NCBI RefSeq assembly: GCF_008831285.2
Contig: NC_045150.1
Location: 7,824,001-7,888,000, forward strand
DNA from: Nymphaea colorata
Lineage: Eukaryota; Streptophyta; Magnoliopsida; Nymphaeales; Nymphaeaceae
Direction of reading: 5' to 3'
DNA: 64,000 nucleotides
Position numbers and translations under genes: made by a program. The notes beneath the pieces were generated by a model that made no database searches, had not been told where the DNA came from, and saw only the letters and a list, made by a program, of their open reading frames with translations. This document shows, piece after piece, positions 1 to 13,877 of this stretch; within the stretch, counting starts at the first letter, position 1, and each line of letters starts with the position of its first letter.

Positions 1-376
1 TTATATATCATTAATTCAGTCATGTTCATTTTTGCTTTTTTGGACTTTGTGTTGATGGACATTGGAGGTGATTGACTCTTGTGAAAGCGATCATGTAACG
101 GTCAAAGAAGGCGTTCTATTTATTTTCCACTACTTGTGTGAAGGCGGTGATTGTAGTATTAGGAAGGAGACAATCATCTTAACTAAACAGGCTCCACCTG
201 CACCTTTCCCTATAGACCCGATCATTTCTTGAATGTGCATTACCAGTAGTGCAGACTTGCTCCGTTCCAATATACTTGTACTGTTTATGTCTTAGCATTT
301 CAATAATCGAAGCTACCTGCACTTGCATGCAGTCCCTACTTGTTCAGTGGGTGGAGCCAGTGGTTAGTGTGGGCAG

Positions 377-409
<33 letters not shown>

Positions 410-1120
410 CCTTAAAACATTAAGGTTATTGAACTAGTATCCCCACCAGCCAAAATTTCTGTCTCCGCAAGTGTTTTAAAAACTAAGCTGCTTGAGAACT
501 TAACCCCTATGGCCTTTGTTAATTTGAATCTAAATCCATTTCTTGGTTCAAACCCCACATTCAATTAATGCATGAGAAACTCATTCATTTTGTTTTTATA
601 TAACATGCACTGAACTAATTGTGCTTTTTGGACTAAAGTGAGAATGACAAGGTTTGATACTTAATTCTTGTCCTGCAGCTAGCTAGGTCCACACCTTTCA
701 CCTTCTCCTTATCTCTACCCACCAAGCATATGTGGTGGTTGTATAATGCTTGTATTATAACATAAGGTATGCATTGAGTCACATCTTATTTAGAGCCATA
801 AAATGAAGACCATTATTGAAACATTAATACCATGAAATGTGCTCAAGTGAGCTTGTTTCGTTACCAACACCAAAGATTGTAGCGAAGAGAAATGGGTCCA
901 ACCGATGTATTGATAATAAGAACAATAGCTCTCTTTGAATATTCGATCTTCATGGCCGCTACAACTCACCGCCTGCAACTTTATACAAGCGAACAACTTA
1001 TAAGTCAAAAAAGAAGCGCCACATGATATAACATTAAGTACGTTCACATACAAGAGTAAGCGTTAACCAACCAGTAGTGAAGAAAATGGAGTCAATGTCA
1101 ATGAGAGATGGTGCACAAAA
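1..1120 (-). repeat. Repeat module M, copy M0 (inverted, cut by the window edge)
   Basis: Read on the minus strand, this stretch matches the modules at 6.5-7.9, 14.5-16.3, 22.9-24.4 and 25.9-27.0 kb. Landmarks are the stretch around 880-960 (GAATATTCGATCTTC on the plus strand), the GGTGGTTGTATAATGCTTGTATTATAA region near 730-760 and a CEGGDC-encoding segment at 60-160. Its orientation fits gene 1 being part of an inverted copy of the peroxidase block. An AT microsatellite at 378-407 interrupts it. No intact gene is visible. The limits are approximate because they come from reading copies side by side. Confidence 0.7.
378..407. repeat. (TA)15 microsatellite
   Basis: Uninterrupted TA dinucleotides inside module copy M0. 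Confidence 0.95.
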
Positions 1121-1224
1121 GAAGATTTTTTTTTAAGAACTTCCCAATCCATGAAAAAGCTGCACATTTCTTATCACGCTAATATCTATTATTGAATGAA
1201 AACACTTCATTTGAATGGACAATA

Positions 1225-1440
1225 TAAATCCCAAGGGGGTTGGCCCAATGGGATTGAGGAGGGACTGGTAGGCCACTAGTTCCCGTTTCGATTTTTTGAG
1301 GGCCAACTCACTGTGCTGCAAATGAGGGGCTACCGATAAGCAAGTTGAAATACTGTAGGGGTGACACCTCAAAGCACTGAAGCAGGCTCTGTACCCTACC
1401 CTGTGGGATGAGAGGTTGGGTGAAGACTTAAGCATTCTTT
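1225..1440 (+). mobile_element. SINE-like fragment (tRNA-derived head)
   Basis: TGGCCCAATGG near 1241 fits a pol III A-box, and CGTTTCGATTT about 45 bp later is a weak B-box. A unique body of about 150 bp follows. There is no clear poly(A) tail or target duplication, so this is a tentative call on a decayed copy. Confidence 0.35.
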
Positions 1441-1572
1441 CAGATGGTGGGTCAAACCTCTCTCACCAAAATGTAATGATATATGATACAAATTAGAACC
1501 GACATCCCTACGGCGGCGACAGCTCAGGGCTCGCCGGAATTCAGTTTTTTTCGTTCTTTTGAGTCGAGAAAT

Positions 1573-1573
<1 letters not shown>

Positions 1574-1607
<34 letters not shown>
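1574..1607. repeat. (AG)n microsatellite
   Basis: About 17 AG units, followed by a short AG-rich tail to about 1621. Confidence 0.9.
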
Positions 1608-1609
<2 letters not shown>

Positions 1610-2419
1610 GAGAGAGAGAGAACATGAATAAAAAGTTACCTTTGGGTCTTGCAGTGCTTGCATCTCCTCCAATTTCATCAAACAAAAATTTTAAACCTTC
1701 AAGTCATTCGTCTTACCGGTATCATTAATATCATCAGTCTGTTTTGGATCGTATCGGTGCCAATATATATTAATAAGGGCTGCTGTGGGCATATATATGG
1801 TTATATTTTTGGTTGTAGAGTCACTGTAAAATATTTTAATAAATTCAAAAACCAAAAATTCAAAACGCTGGTTCGTAACTAGTCCGAAGTTAGATTGGTC
1901 AAATGGATCTAGCCCAAATGTACATTAAAAAAGGCATATGCATTATGCTAAAACTTTAATATGGGGCAAATTGAAAGGGCGAGTAAAACAAGATCCAAAG
2001 ACTTTAGGTCTAAACAAAAGGTTTTTTTGGGACTTGAAGTTTGATTTTTGGGAGTTAGGACATGAGTTTAATAAGTTCCACTCCACCAAGAGCATCTAAC
2101 TAAAATCACCTATACTCAAGAATTGGACGTTAGATCCGAGAGGACAAAACAGAATGTTGATTAATTGTTGCAAACACGCATCATATGCAAAGCAAATTAA
2201 ATGCTTGGTTGTTGAGAGGTCTCCTCCTAATCCCTAAATCAACAATTCGACGGTTGTAGGTTGGCATTTAGACAAACGGGTATTTTCTAGATCCAGATGA
2301 GCTGACTTCAGGTTTTGATGGCGGTTTCCGGCTATTAGCTTGGATATATTTGGGAGACGATTTTGGGTAGATCTCCTTCAGTTGTACAGGGTTTTGAAAG
2401 CCGCAAGCTTTCCAAATAC

Positions 2420-2530
2420 AAGAGACATAGTATAGTTGGTCAGATTGGCGGGCCGATGAAAGTTCAGTTGTTAGTTCGATTCCCATGAGTGGTAGTGATC
2501 TAGATGCAGCTAGTAGATTCATGACACTTT
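2420..2530 (+). mobile_element. tRNA-like / SINE-head fragment
   Basis: TAGTATAGTTGG (A-box-like) is followed about 45 bp later by GTTCGATTCCC, a strong B-box match. A cloverleaf with paired acceptor ends is not evident, so this is more likely a SINE or tRNA relic than a functional tRNA. The rest of 1.6-3.4 kb shows only short unsupported ORFs. Confidence 0.35.
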
Positions 2531-3394
2531 AGTTGATGAGAGTGTTGCTTCATATCCAGGTTCTAAAGCAACTTTGAACCTTAGGGATAAAAAGAAGGAG
2601 GAAGGTCGAAATGTCTTTCAAACATAAGGTCCCACAAGTCCCAATTTGCTCCAAAACACCATTAAGCAACCAAGGACCAGCTAAAAGAAACTCAATCCTG
2701 CAAGCTAGCTTAATCATATTGATCTTTGTACCCTCATAAACTTGCGTATTAGAAAAAAGACAATTAAGTAAATTGGTTCTCTAGGTTTTTGTTTGAATCC
2801 ACATAAACAGTTTTGCAATGAAATACAGTTGTAGTACTTGTGCGCACGCATTCTTTATCGCACAATTCAGATCCATGCATTAAAGAACATGGGTATTTGG
2901 GTCCCTCTAATTGGCCGACAAGGGCATGCTCTTGCATATCAATATTCAAACTTCAAAAGTTGATTACAACCTCGAAAATGTCCTCATGTGCACATAAAAC
3001 TAGCTCCGTGCATGATTTATTTACCTTTTTTTTAATGCAAGTCGCAATGTGGAAAGAAGAGGCGTTTTCAAAATGCCTTTGGCTAAATAAGCCAGAGAAC
3101 AAGATCTCATACGACTTCTTTGTTAGTGTTTGGAGGACATCTCACAAACAATCATGCGTTTTGTTTTTTCTTCCATCCAATTGCTTAGAAGGCCAGCTGC
3201 TTTTCTTGACCAATCTCAAATTAATGCTCCTGAGACAAGCACCACTTGTTAAGTCAAGTACATAATAAGGCGTTTGCCATCTTCTTAGACAGAGAACCAT
3301 CAAATGTAGAAACCAAAAGCACGTATTGGAGCACCAAGTAGGATCCTACTCATAAATTATGGGGGCATTTGCCTACACACTGTTCTGATTTTTG

Positions 3395-3730
3395 AGATGG
3401 ATAGAACACTGTGCTGGTACACCTGTTGCATGCCGGGCCTTTACCACATGTCAGGGTCGCTGCAGCCTTTCATGGATTTTTGTCCCACACTTCCGAGGGT
3501 TGGAAGTTTTATCTTGTTGTCTTTTCATGGATTGGATTCTCGTATTGCCAGAGCAATAGAGCTACCCAGTTGGGATACAAGATATATTTACAAAACAATT
3601 TATAAGAGTAAGGAAAATAAGTGATGATAAAGAAGACTTAAATTACTTAAATTAGAAACATGAAAGTGAGTAACAAGCATGATAAAGTTTAACGAAAAAA
3701 TGGGTTTTAGCAAAATTCCTTCATAAGCAC
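3395..3730 (+). repeat. Repeat element E, copy 1
   Basis: This matches 21870-22230 in reverse orientation. Both copies translate to a similar run (PGLxHM, then PF and PTLP, then an IELP stretch), and both continue into a similar AT-rich flank with a CATGAAAGTGAGTAAC motif. It sits between peroxidase 1's upstream region and module M0, the same relative place as its partner upstream of peroxidase 3. No start codon or complete gene is evident, so it may be a decayed coding fragment or part of a transposon. Confidence 0.5.
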
Positions 3731-4763
3731 CATTTCGAAGGAAAAATAAATGCATTAACGGAAAAAAAGTAAAGATGAACCATTAATAGGAAAATTAAAT
3801 CAATCACCTAATTAGCCAAATGAAATAATTATTTGCAAATGTTTTCATTCGAAAAAAATTCTAAATAAAATGCAGTTCCAATAAATAAGTAGGGCTTTCT
3901 CCAAGTTTTGGTGTCTTTGAGGAAAGCCTCAAGCTTCCTGTTTTCGGCAGGCATTGCAGGAAGTGAGATTGACCTCCTTTTAAGTAAAGTTTTTCGTAAC
4001 TATATTTTGAAAGTAAATATCACGCAATGTCTGATATTTAAGGTCAGAGGAGGGACGGCTTGATTTTAAATTTAAGGTTTTCAAATCCCAAAAATCTTAA
4101 ATCCCAGACTATCAAATGCCCCCTAATGAAGCACCCCGACTTCGTGATTAAATCAAGAACCCATAATAGTAAGATAACCCGTATTCCGGTTCTGTCTGAA
4201 GCTTGGAATTAATTTTGATCTTATTCCAAAACCCAATTTGGTTCTCCATTCAATGAAGTCCAGTTAGGTTGTAGTACTTAACAATGCATAAACTTTTGAG
4301 ATTTTGAAGGTTGGATCGAATCGACATCCTAAAGTGTGGGTAGCACGCAATCGTTGACCCCTCAACATTTAGAGTCAAATTAGCGTCACAAGGTTTGAAT
4401 CTTGACTTCTAAAGGTTGACGAAATAATTAATTATTCATTATTCTAATCCAATATATCAAAGCTGGCACAGTCCAATGAATGATAAAAGAAAAATTCTTT
4501 TTTATCTTACCAAGAAGAGGCACCGAGATTGGTGTTGCAATTGGTCTAAAAAGGAGCAGCTAAACGACAGACAAAAATTAAATCAGAGAGCTCGTCTACA
4601 AGGTCGGAAGCCGAAAAAGTTATGAAGGATGATAGACTAATACTATCTTTTTAACAATGGGGAGTGGAATTCTGTTTCTGAGGAAAGTTAAACAACGGAT
4701 TTTTTTAGTTCTGGTCCTCTGGAGGTGGGGGCAGGGCCAGAGCTGGCTGCCGACCAGGAAATT

Positions 4764-4771
4764 TATATAAA
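4764..4771 (+). promoter_or_regulatory. TATA box of peroxidase gene 1
   Basis: TATATAAA lies 108 bp upstream of the ATG. The same box lies at nearly the same distance from the start in the other two peroxidase copies (13956-13963 and 20488-20495). Conservation across duplicates and position support a core promoter with transcription starting near 4795. Confidence 0.75.
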
Positions 4772-4800
4772 GGAGAGGATGAGAACCTTAGCATCATCTC

Positions 4801-4841
4801 ACTACTCAAGAAAGCTAGCAAGCAGCCATTTCTTGAGTAGT
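4801..4841 (+). promoter_or_regulatory. 5'-leader hairpin of peroxidase gene 1
   Basis: ACTACTCAAGAAA at 4801-4813 pairs perfectly with TTTCTTGAGTAGT at 4829-4841, a 13-bp stem with a 15-nt loop. Judged from the TATA position it starts close to the cap and ends about 37 nt before the ATG. The stem is kept exactly in gene 2 (13878-13918) and is imperfect in gene 3. A role in translation or RNA stability is inference. Confidence 0.6.
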
Positions 4842-4878
4842 TTAACGAGAGCCAGTGCAGTTGTTAAGCCCGACCGAG

Positions 4879-6188
<1,310 letters not shown>

Positions 6189-6216
6189 GAAATCACGAGC
6201 ATGCATCCGTATCCCA

Positions 6217-6244
6217 CACCTCACATGAAAACATGTGAGGGGTG
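6217..6244 (+). other. 3'-UTR stem-loop of peroxidase gene 1
   Basis: CCTCACATG and CATGTGAGG form a perfect 9-bp stem around AAAA, about 30 nt after the stop codon. The matching 3' region of gene 3 (19030-19060 on the minus strand) keeps a degraded version and gene 2 has lost it. The function is unknown. Confidence 0.5.
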
Positions 6245-6501
6245 TTTTTGTCCTTTTCAGAAAAATGACTTTTCCCCTTCCCTCTTCTGAAGAGTTTCAA
6301 GTTTGTGTATCGTCGATGTGCGTTTTTTCTTTTGCTCCTCAAAGGAAGAAGTCATTTTCTAATCCCAATCCTGAGTTTAATCAATGATACTATGGGAGGA
6401 AACATAAATGCTTTATATATATATATAATACTCCAACTGTTACCCCTTTTTTTGGCGTATATGTTTGTGCACACAACTCATCACTCTCTTAATATTCCTA
6501 C

Positions 6502-7945
6502 AATTCGATAAGTGCAGTTTTTTTACGGATTAATGGAAAAACTACGAAAGCAACAAACCCATTTTGCCAATCTCTCGCTGAACTTAATTTCAACTTGTTC
6601 ACTAGTAGATGGTTAACCCAAACTGTTGATGGAACGCACTTATTGTTATAGCATGTAGTGCTTCTTTTAGACCAATCACTTGTGCACCTGTATAATGTTG
6701 CCGGCGGTGAGACGTTGTTGTCGGCCAAGAAGATTGAATATTCAAAGTGAGCTATTGTTCTTATGAATACATTGGTCGATTGGACGCATTTCTCTACGCT
6801 ACAATCTTCGGTGTTGGTGATGTTTAATAACTTGACTTGCTGAGTGTTACTAGCCAGTGAAGTATTGGCATTTATTTGGTCACCGAATCAGGTACACTTC
6901 ATTGGTATCGAACAACGACCTCAATTGGCCAGGCTAAGCGCACCAATGTGAAGGAATCTCGGCAGTGACTGTATTGGAACTCAGATCAGGTTTGATTCGG
7001 AAGGTATTGGAACTTGGATCCGGATTGTTTGGTGGAACAACGTTATTGATTTCCATTTTTCATTTTCAAGGAATGGCCGAGATGAGGTCCTAGTTGCTGC
7101 TAACTAGTTTAGAGACACACAATTAAGTTATTTCTTTTAGGTAGACATGCAAGAACAAGGCGAGCAATTGAGTTAAGATCAATGAAAGTGAGCTTAATTA
7201 GCTCAGCTTGGCCAGTTTCAACTACTTGGCATAAACGCCAATTAAATCAGCATTTTAAGATTGTGGGATTCAAATCCAATGCCTCTTTTGCTAAAAATAA
7301 AGAAAAAATTGCTAAATCGAGGACTTGGTCAGAACGCCTTAAGATTCCATCTTACATGAAAAGTCTGATTTTAATTAGCCAGATTCTGGAACTTAGATTT
7401 GCATTAGAACGTAAAATCGACCTCCCAAGTCAACGCATACCTTTCGTTATAATACAAGCTTTTATACAATCACCACGTACGTGTGGTGGGTAGAGATGAG
7501 GAGAATGTGAAGGGTGTCAAGCTAGCCAGCTGCTGGACAAGAATTCAGTTTCAAATCCTTCTCATTCTCTTGATTTGCGCCAATTTTTCGTTGGCGTTGT
7601 ATTTAATAAAAAATACAAGACCAGTGCAAGTATTTAATAAAAGAAAAGAGTTTCTCATGCATTAATTGAATGTGGAGTTTGAACCACGAATTGGATTTGG
7701 ATTAATATTAATAAGGTCCACAGGGGTTGAGTTCTCAAGCAGTCTAGTTTTTAAAACAAGTAGTCGACTGCATGTAACGGGTGGTGACTGGTTGTCCCCT
7801 TCCAAAAATACAATCACCGCCTTCACACAAGTACTGCAAAATGAATTGAACGCCTTTTTTGACCCTTATGTGATCGGATTCACAAGAGTCAATCACCTCC
7901 AATGGCCGTCGACAAAAAGTCCAAAAAGGCAAAAAAGAATATGAG
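6502..7945 (+). repeat. Repeat module M, copy M1
   Basis: Matches 14481-16200 and 22895-24300 in the same orientation and 1-1120 in reverse. Landmarks are GAATATTCAAAGTGAGC near 6730, ATAATACAAGCTTTTATACAA near 7450, and a minus-strand segment at 7790-7930 encoding HLCEGGDC-like residues. It ends abruptly at about 7945, where copia sequence begins. No intact gene is visible inside. Confidence 0.7.
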
Positions 7946-10900
7946 GGCTTGATATTTGTCTTACTAGTCTCTTTAAGCAAATCGAATACATATTTCCGTT
8001 GAAAGAGGTATATATTTCTTTCATTCATTTGGATATCTGGATCCCAAGGAAATAACACAACCTTCCCAAATCTTTGATTTCAAAGGTTGTGCTGAGGAAG
8101 CACTTTGGCTTGCTGATAGTTTCCAAATTATTTCCTGTTGCGATTATGTCATGTACATAAATAAGAACCAAAACCATCTTATCACCGGCTTTTTTTATGA
8201 ACAATGAGTTCCCTGACCTCTATTAATGATCAACAATGAGTTGTTGGCATGAATTATAATTATATTTTCGATGAACAAATGAGTGGTTGGCATGAATTCT
8301 AATAATATTTGTCCCTTCAAGAGCGGTGCTCAGTTTTTGATGCCGCACTCTTTGGGACTGCTTTAGTCGATAAAGGGACTTATGCGACCTGCAAACCAAA
8401 TTTGAAGTTCCTTTTTGTGGGCTAACCTGACAACCACTGCATGTAAATATTTTCACTTAAGTCTCCCTTGCAAAAAAAAAAAAAACACTATTCATATCTA
8501 ACGGAAATAAAGGCCAATTAAGATTGCGACAAATGCACTCCATTAATATTAATTTTGGGTACAAGTAGGGATGTCAACGGATCGGATTCGGATCGCATAC
8601 ATCTTTAACCATATCTGCTTTTTCGGATATTCATATATTCGGATTCAGATTCGAATTCGAATAAAGCAAAGTCATATCCGAATCCGAATCCGAATCCGAA
8701 ATCCAATTTTACAATCCGAATCCGATCCGAATCCGATTTTTACATTTATATCCGAATCAGAATCCGAATTTTGAACCGGATTTTGCCATTTTTTAAGTAT
8801 TAGATAGAGGATATTTGTCTAAAAATGAATCCGATCCGAATCCGTATCCAAATCCGATCCGATATTCATGTATATCCGAATTCGAATCCAAATCCGATCG
8901 GATGTCATTTATTAAATCCGAATCCGATCCGATTTCTTAATCAGATATTAAATTTTTATCCATATCCGATTTTTTCGGATCGGATCGGTCAGATATCCGA
9001 TTCAAATCAGACATATTGACATCCCTAGCTACAAGGGCAAACGTTTCTTCATATTCCATTGTGTGACGTATTTTGTTTTGAACATTCGTCTGCAACCCAC
9101 GGCATTGTTCTCCTTAGGAAGATGCGCAATGTCCCATAATATGTCCCAATTATGGTTTTCGTTTAGAACCGTTACTTCTTCCTCTATGGCTTGAGCACAT
9201 ATATGCCGGCTTCCTCATAGCTGCTAGGAACTCACTGATCTGTAATCTTCCCTTAAAATGCAGTGTGCTTAGTAGGGAGGTGATCATGTCTCAAGTATTG
9301 ATCTGTGTTAGCCATCTGGATGTTGTAGTCTTCGAGGTACCTTGGTGGGTAACTTGTGCATTGTGACCTCCTAGTGATGACGACTCAGTTTGCATTTGAG
9401 AGATTGTCAGGTGCCCGGATTGCTGCTCAGAATCAGTTGTCACTGCATATTCTTCACTGCCATGACATGAAGTGGTCAGAAACACATCAAACTCTTTGTA
9501 ATCATCACTAATGGGCAACACAATAGAATCGGAATATGTCTTCCCCTTACTAATATCATCCTTGGGTTTGAAAAAAGGATTTTTCTCATCCAATATGACA
9601 TTATGAGATACATAAAGACGCTTTTTTTTTTTAAATCATAGCAGTGGTAGCCTTTTTTCTAAAGAAGAATACCCCAAGAAAATACATTTTATGGTCTTGT
9701 GATATAATTTGTCACTTCCTTGATTTTTAATATAAATTTTACTCTAAAAATTATGATGTGGCCGAGTTGAATTTTCCCTTGAAAGAAGATTTCAAGAAGA
9801 GATTTCTCATTCAAACACTTAGATGGCACGTGATTGATGATATAGCATGTCTTCATCATTGCAGTACTGCAAAGCTCCTTAGACATGTCCATCTAACATA
9901 GAAGAGACCTAGTAGTTTCAAGTAAATGTCTATTCTTGTGCTCGGCGGTCTACTTAGGCATGCACACACAAGTGCATTGGTGGCTCGTTCCAGCATCTCT
10001 CTCAAATTGTTCAAAATCCCGAGGTTTAAGTTCAATGTCATTGTTTGTTCTGAAATTTTCAATTCTAACTTCAAATTTAGTCTTGGCCGTCTTGTAAAAA
10101 TTGAGCAATTTAGAAAACATTTAATTTATGTCAACAAATAAAAACAAGTGGCTTTAGAATAATAATCAATAAATGTCACATATTACCAAAAGTTGGTATA
10201 TGAATCTATAGGCGAATGGCCTCAAATATCAAAATGCACCAATTTAAAAGGAACAACAACATTATTTTCAGATTCTGGAAAGAAAGTCTAGACATCTTAG
10301 CTAACTTGCAAATTTCATAGCATTGCTTACCAAAAGGTCCAAAACTTGAGTTGGGCATCAAAGTAGCAAGGTCACAATTTGACGCATGCCCAAGTCATTT
10401 GTGCCAATGTTCTCCATTCAAATTTGACCTCATCACCAAGACCAAAGATTTATTTTCCAGTGTGTAAAAGGTTGTTCTTCAACCCGCCTTCACCAATCCT
10501 CCTCCACATCACAAGGTCCTGCATAATGATGTTAGTGGGCGTAAAAATAACTTGGCAATTCAGGTCCCTTGTTATTCTAGATACTGAAATCAAATTAGAA
10601 GCAAGGCATTTTGTGATCATGACAAATGATATCTTGCCAATACCGATAACCTCCTTTGACGGACCATAAGCTATAGTGACCGATTTAGATATGTTGGATG
10701 ACACATAATTTCTGAACAATTTTTGTTCCATGGTCATATGATCACTAGTGCCTGAATCTATAACAATCCTTGGTAATTGCTGGTATGATTGGAACAAGGG
10801 GAAGCAACACCCTATTCTGTTTCATGTTAACACTCTCAACAATTCTCTAATCTTTTCTACTATGGCCAAAAACTCATTATATTCAGTTTTATCGCTAGCA

Positions 10901-11400
10901 GGAAAATCGATGTTGTCTCCTTAAGTTTGTCAGTTGGTTTTCTTTGGTTCGATGGCTTGCCTAGAAGATCCCGTCATCTTTCATGTGTATGATCACCCTC
11001 CTTTTTGAATTGTATATAGTATCTTTTGGGTCGATTTTTCCACCGATTTGAGTATCGTCATCCGTCGATCACTTGAAAGGCTACTTTATCTCTCTCTTCA
11101 CTTTCTTCGCTTACTAGTATTGGGTTCATATTTTTTCTTTTTGGGCTCATCCCACATTAACATAGAGCCAACAATAGAGAATGATGGTAGTTTGGGAGTC
11201 ATTATAAGAATTTGACTTCTTGCAATCTCAGACTCATGTCCAAGGATAGCAAGTAATTCAAAACTTTTTTGTTGCTTGCGAAATTTTTGTTTCGATGTTA
11301 AGAGTAGCAGAAATGTTAACATGACAATCAAGTTCATCCCACATACCTTGAAACTCTCCCAAATGGTCACTGAAGGTATGACGCTCCTTTTTACTCACTG
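7945..11400 (-). pseudogene. Ty1/copia retrotransposon remnant (block I)
   Basis: Decayed pol polyprotein on the minus strand in gag to RT order. A gag-like piece lies at 11370-11098. A protease/GAG-pre-integrase region follows at 10797-10450 (IDSGTSDHM, then LISVSRITRDLNCQVIF). The integrase C-terminal part is at 10074-9689 (MSKELCSTAMMKTCYIINHVPSK) and the IN-RT linker at 9593-9291. The RT start is near 9290-9030 (VTVLNENHNW) and RT continues at 8500-7945 (LVCRSHKSLYRLKQ; QRKYVFDLLKE). Multiple stops and frameshifts are present. The RT catalytic motif reads YVHD in place of YVDD. A hAT-like element at 8566-9027 splits the RT region. No LTRs were identified. The same remnant, further deleted, lies at 17320-18070, so the insertion predates the block duplication. 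Confidence 0.85.
8566..9027. mobile_element. hAT-like miniature element with GGATCCGA-type interior
   Basis: Begins TAGGGATGTCAA and ends TTGACATCCCTA, perfect 12-bp terminal inverted repeats. Flanking 8-bp direct repeats GGTACAAG (8558-8565) and GCTACAAG (9028-9035) match at 7 of 8 positions, which fits hAT superfamily insertion. The interior is almost wholly made of degenerate ATCCGAATCCGA / GGATCGGAT units in both orientations and encodes no transposase. It is inserted within the copia RT remnant. Related copies are at 41699-42130 and about 58115-58525. Confidence 0.8.
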
Positions 11401-11467
11401 AATGTACGAGCAATGTCATTTTTTCAGTGCAAAATTCCTTAGCAGTCTTCTAGATTTGTTGCCACCG

Positions 11468-11669
11468 TTTGAGCAAAGAGAAAACCATGAAAAATTTATT
11501 GGTTCCATGGAATTAATCAACCATGCCATGACAAGATGGTTGTTTGATTGCCACTCTGTAAACGATGGTTTGAGCAAAGAGAAAACCATGAAAAATTTGT
11601 TGGTTCCATGGAATTAATCAACCATGCCATGACAAGATGGTTGTTTGATTGCCACTCTGTAAACGATGG
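11468..11669. repeat. 101-bp tandem duplication
   Basis: 11468-11568 is repeated at 11569-11669 with about one difference (ATTTATTGG versus ATTTGTTGG). It lies at the gag end of the copia remnant and has no counterpart in the second block, so it postdates the block duplication. Confidence 0.9.
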
Positions 11670-11689
11670 ATCATTTTTACTAGGCTTGG

Positions 11690-12520
11690 GAAGATCTCTA
11701 ATCACGCACTCCAATTTGGATTTACTACTGAGGTAGAGCTTGACAACTTTTGCACATGCTAGGTAATTGGTGCCATTTAATAGAATGGACGTGATATCGT
11801 TTGCAGGACTAGCTTGTTCTTACAAAACAATCTTTTCCATGCATCAACCGGTTTGAGTTGTTTGCCATGGAGGAACACACCAAGGCAGAAGAGGTAGGAA
11901 GGAAAAAGACCACTACGGCTCACAAAGAAGAATGAACACAAGGAAACTAAAGTTATGTGGTTCGGCTAGATGGCCAACATCAATGAATAAAGGCAGAACA
12001 CATTGGTCGGCGATTTTCATTAAGTCACCATTTACAGGAGTACAAGGATAAATAGGCAATAGCTGCAACTTCTCCGCAAGAAAATCAGTGGGAATAGAAA
12101 AGGAAATCTAGTGATTCTACCAACAATGTTGAGATTGAGATCTTTAAGCACAAGGAAACGAGATAACGATGAACTGTTGGACTATCGACTGGGCTACCAA
12201 CGTACGATTTCCTTCCTTCAACAGAAGGGCTTAGTGACTCATGCATGCTCCTTACTCAAAGATTAATTAAATTATCTTCATACAACAAGAAAGATCCCAC
12301 GTTGAACAGTACTTCAAAAGCTTGTATATTTATACATAAAGCATCTATGCTTTCCTCCTATTGTATCATTAAACTCAGGATTCGCATTACGGCAACAAAA
12401 AAAAGAGAAAAACACATTGACTCATATTCCCCCCACATCGACGATACACGTACATGAGACTCTTGGTTACAGAGAAGGGAAGGAAAAAAGGCGTATTTCT
12501 GCAGTTGCCTAATACGAGCG
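11690..12520 (-). repeat. Peroxidase-block spacer, copy I (3' side of gene 2)
   Basis: This stretch is homologous to 18040-19060. Shared segments include CACTCCAATTTGGATTTACT versus its copy near 18050, the AGAAGGGCTTAGTGACTCATGCATGCTCC region at 12225 versus 18746, and the CCACGTTGAACAGTACTTCAAAA region at 12298 versus 18818. No ORF is conserved. It is the part of the duplicated block between the copia remnant and the peroxidase 3' end. Confidence 0.7.
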
Positions 12521-12531
12521 CTCGCGATTCC

Positions 12532-13840
<1,309 letters not shown>

Positions 13841-13877
13841 CTCGATCGGGCTTAGCAACTGCCCTGGCTTTCGTTAA

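Noticed and set aside
2425-2500. Possible functional tRNA gene
   Set aside because: It has a good B-box and a passable A-box, but the ends do not pair into an acceptor stem and the anticodon arm is not clear. Kept only as a SINE or tRNA relic.
9689-10797. Copia ORFs considered as host genes
   Set aside because: Motifs are those of retrotransposon integrase and GAG-pre-integrase, with stops and frameshifts between pieces.
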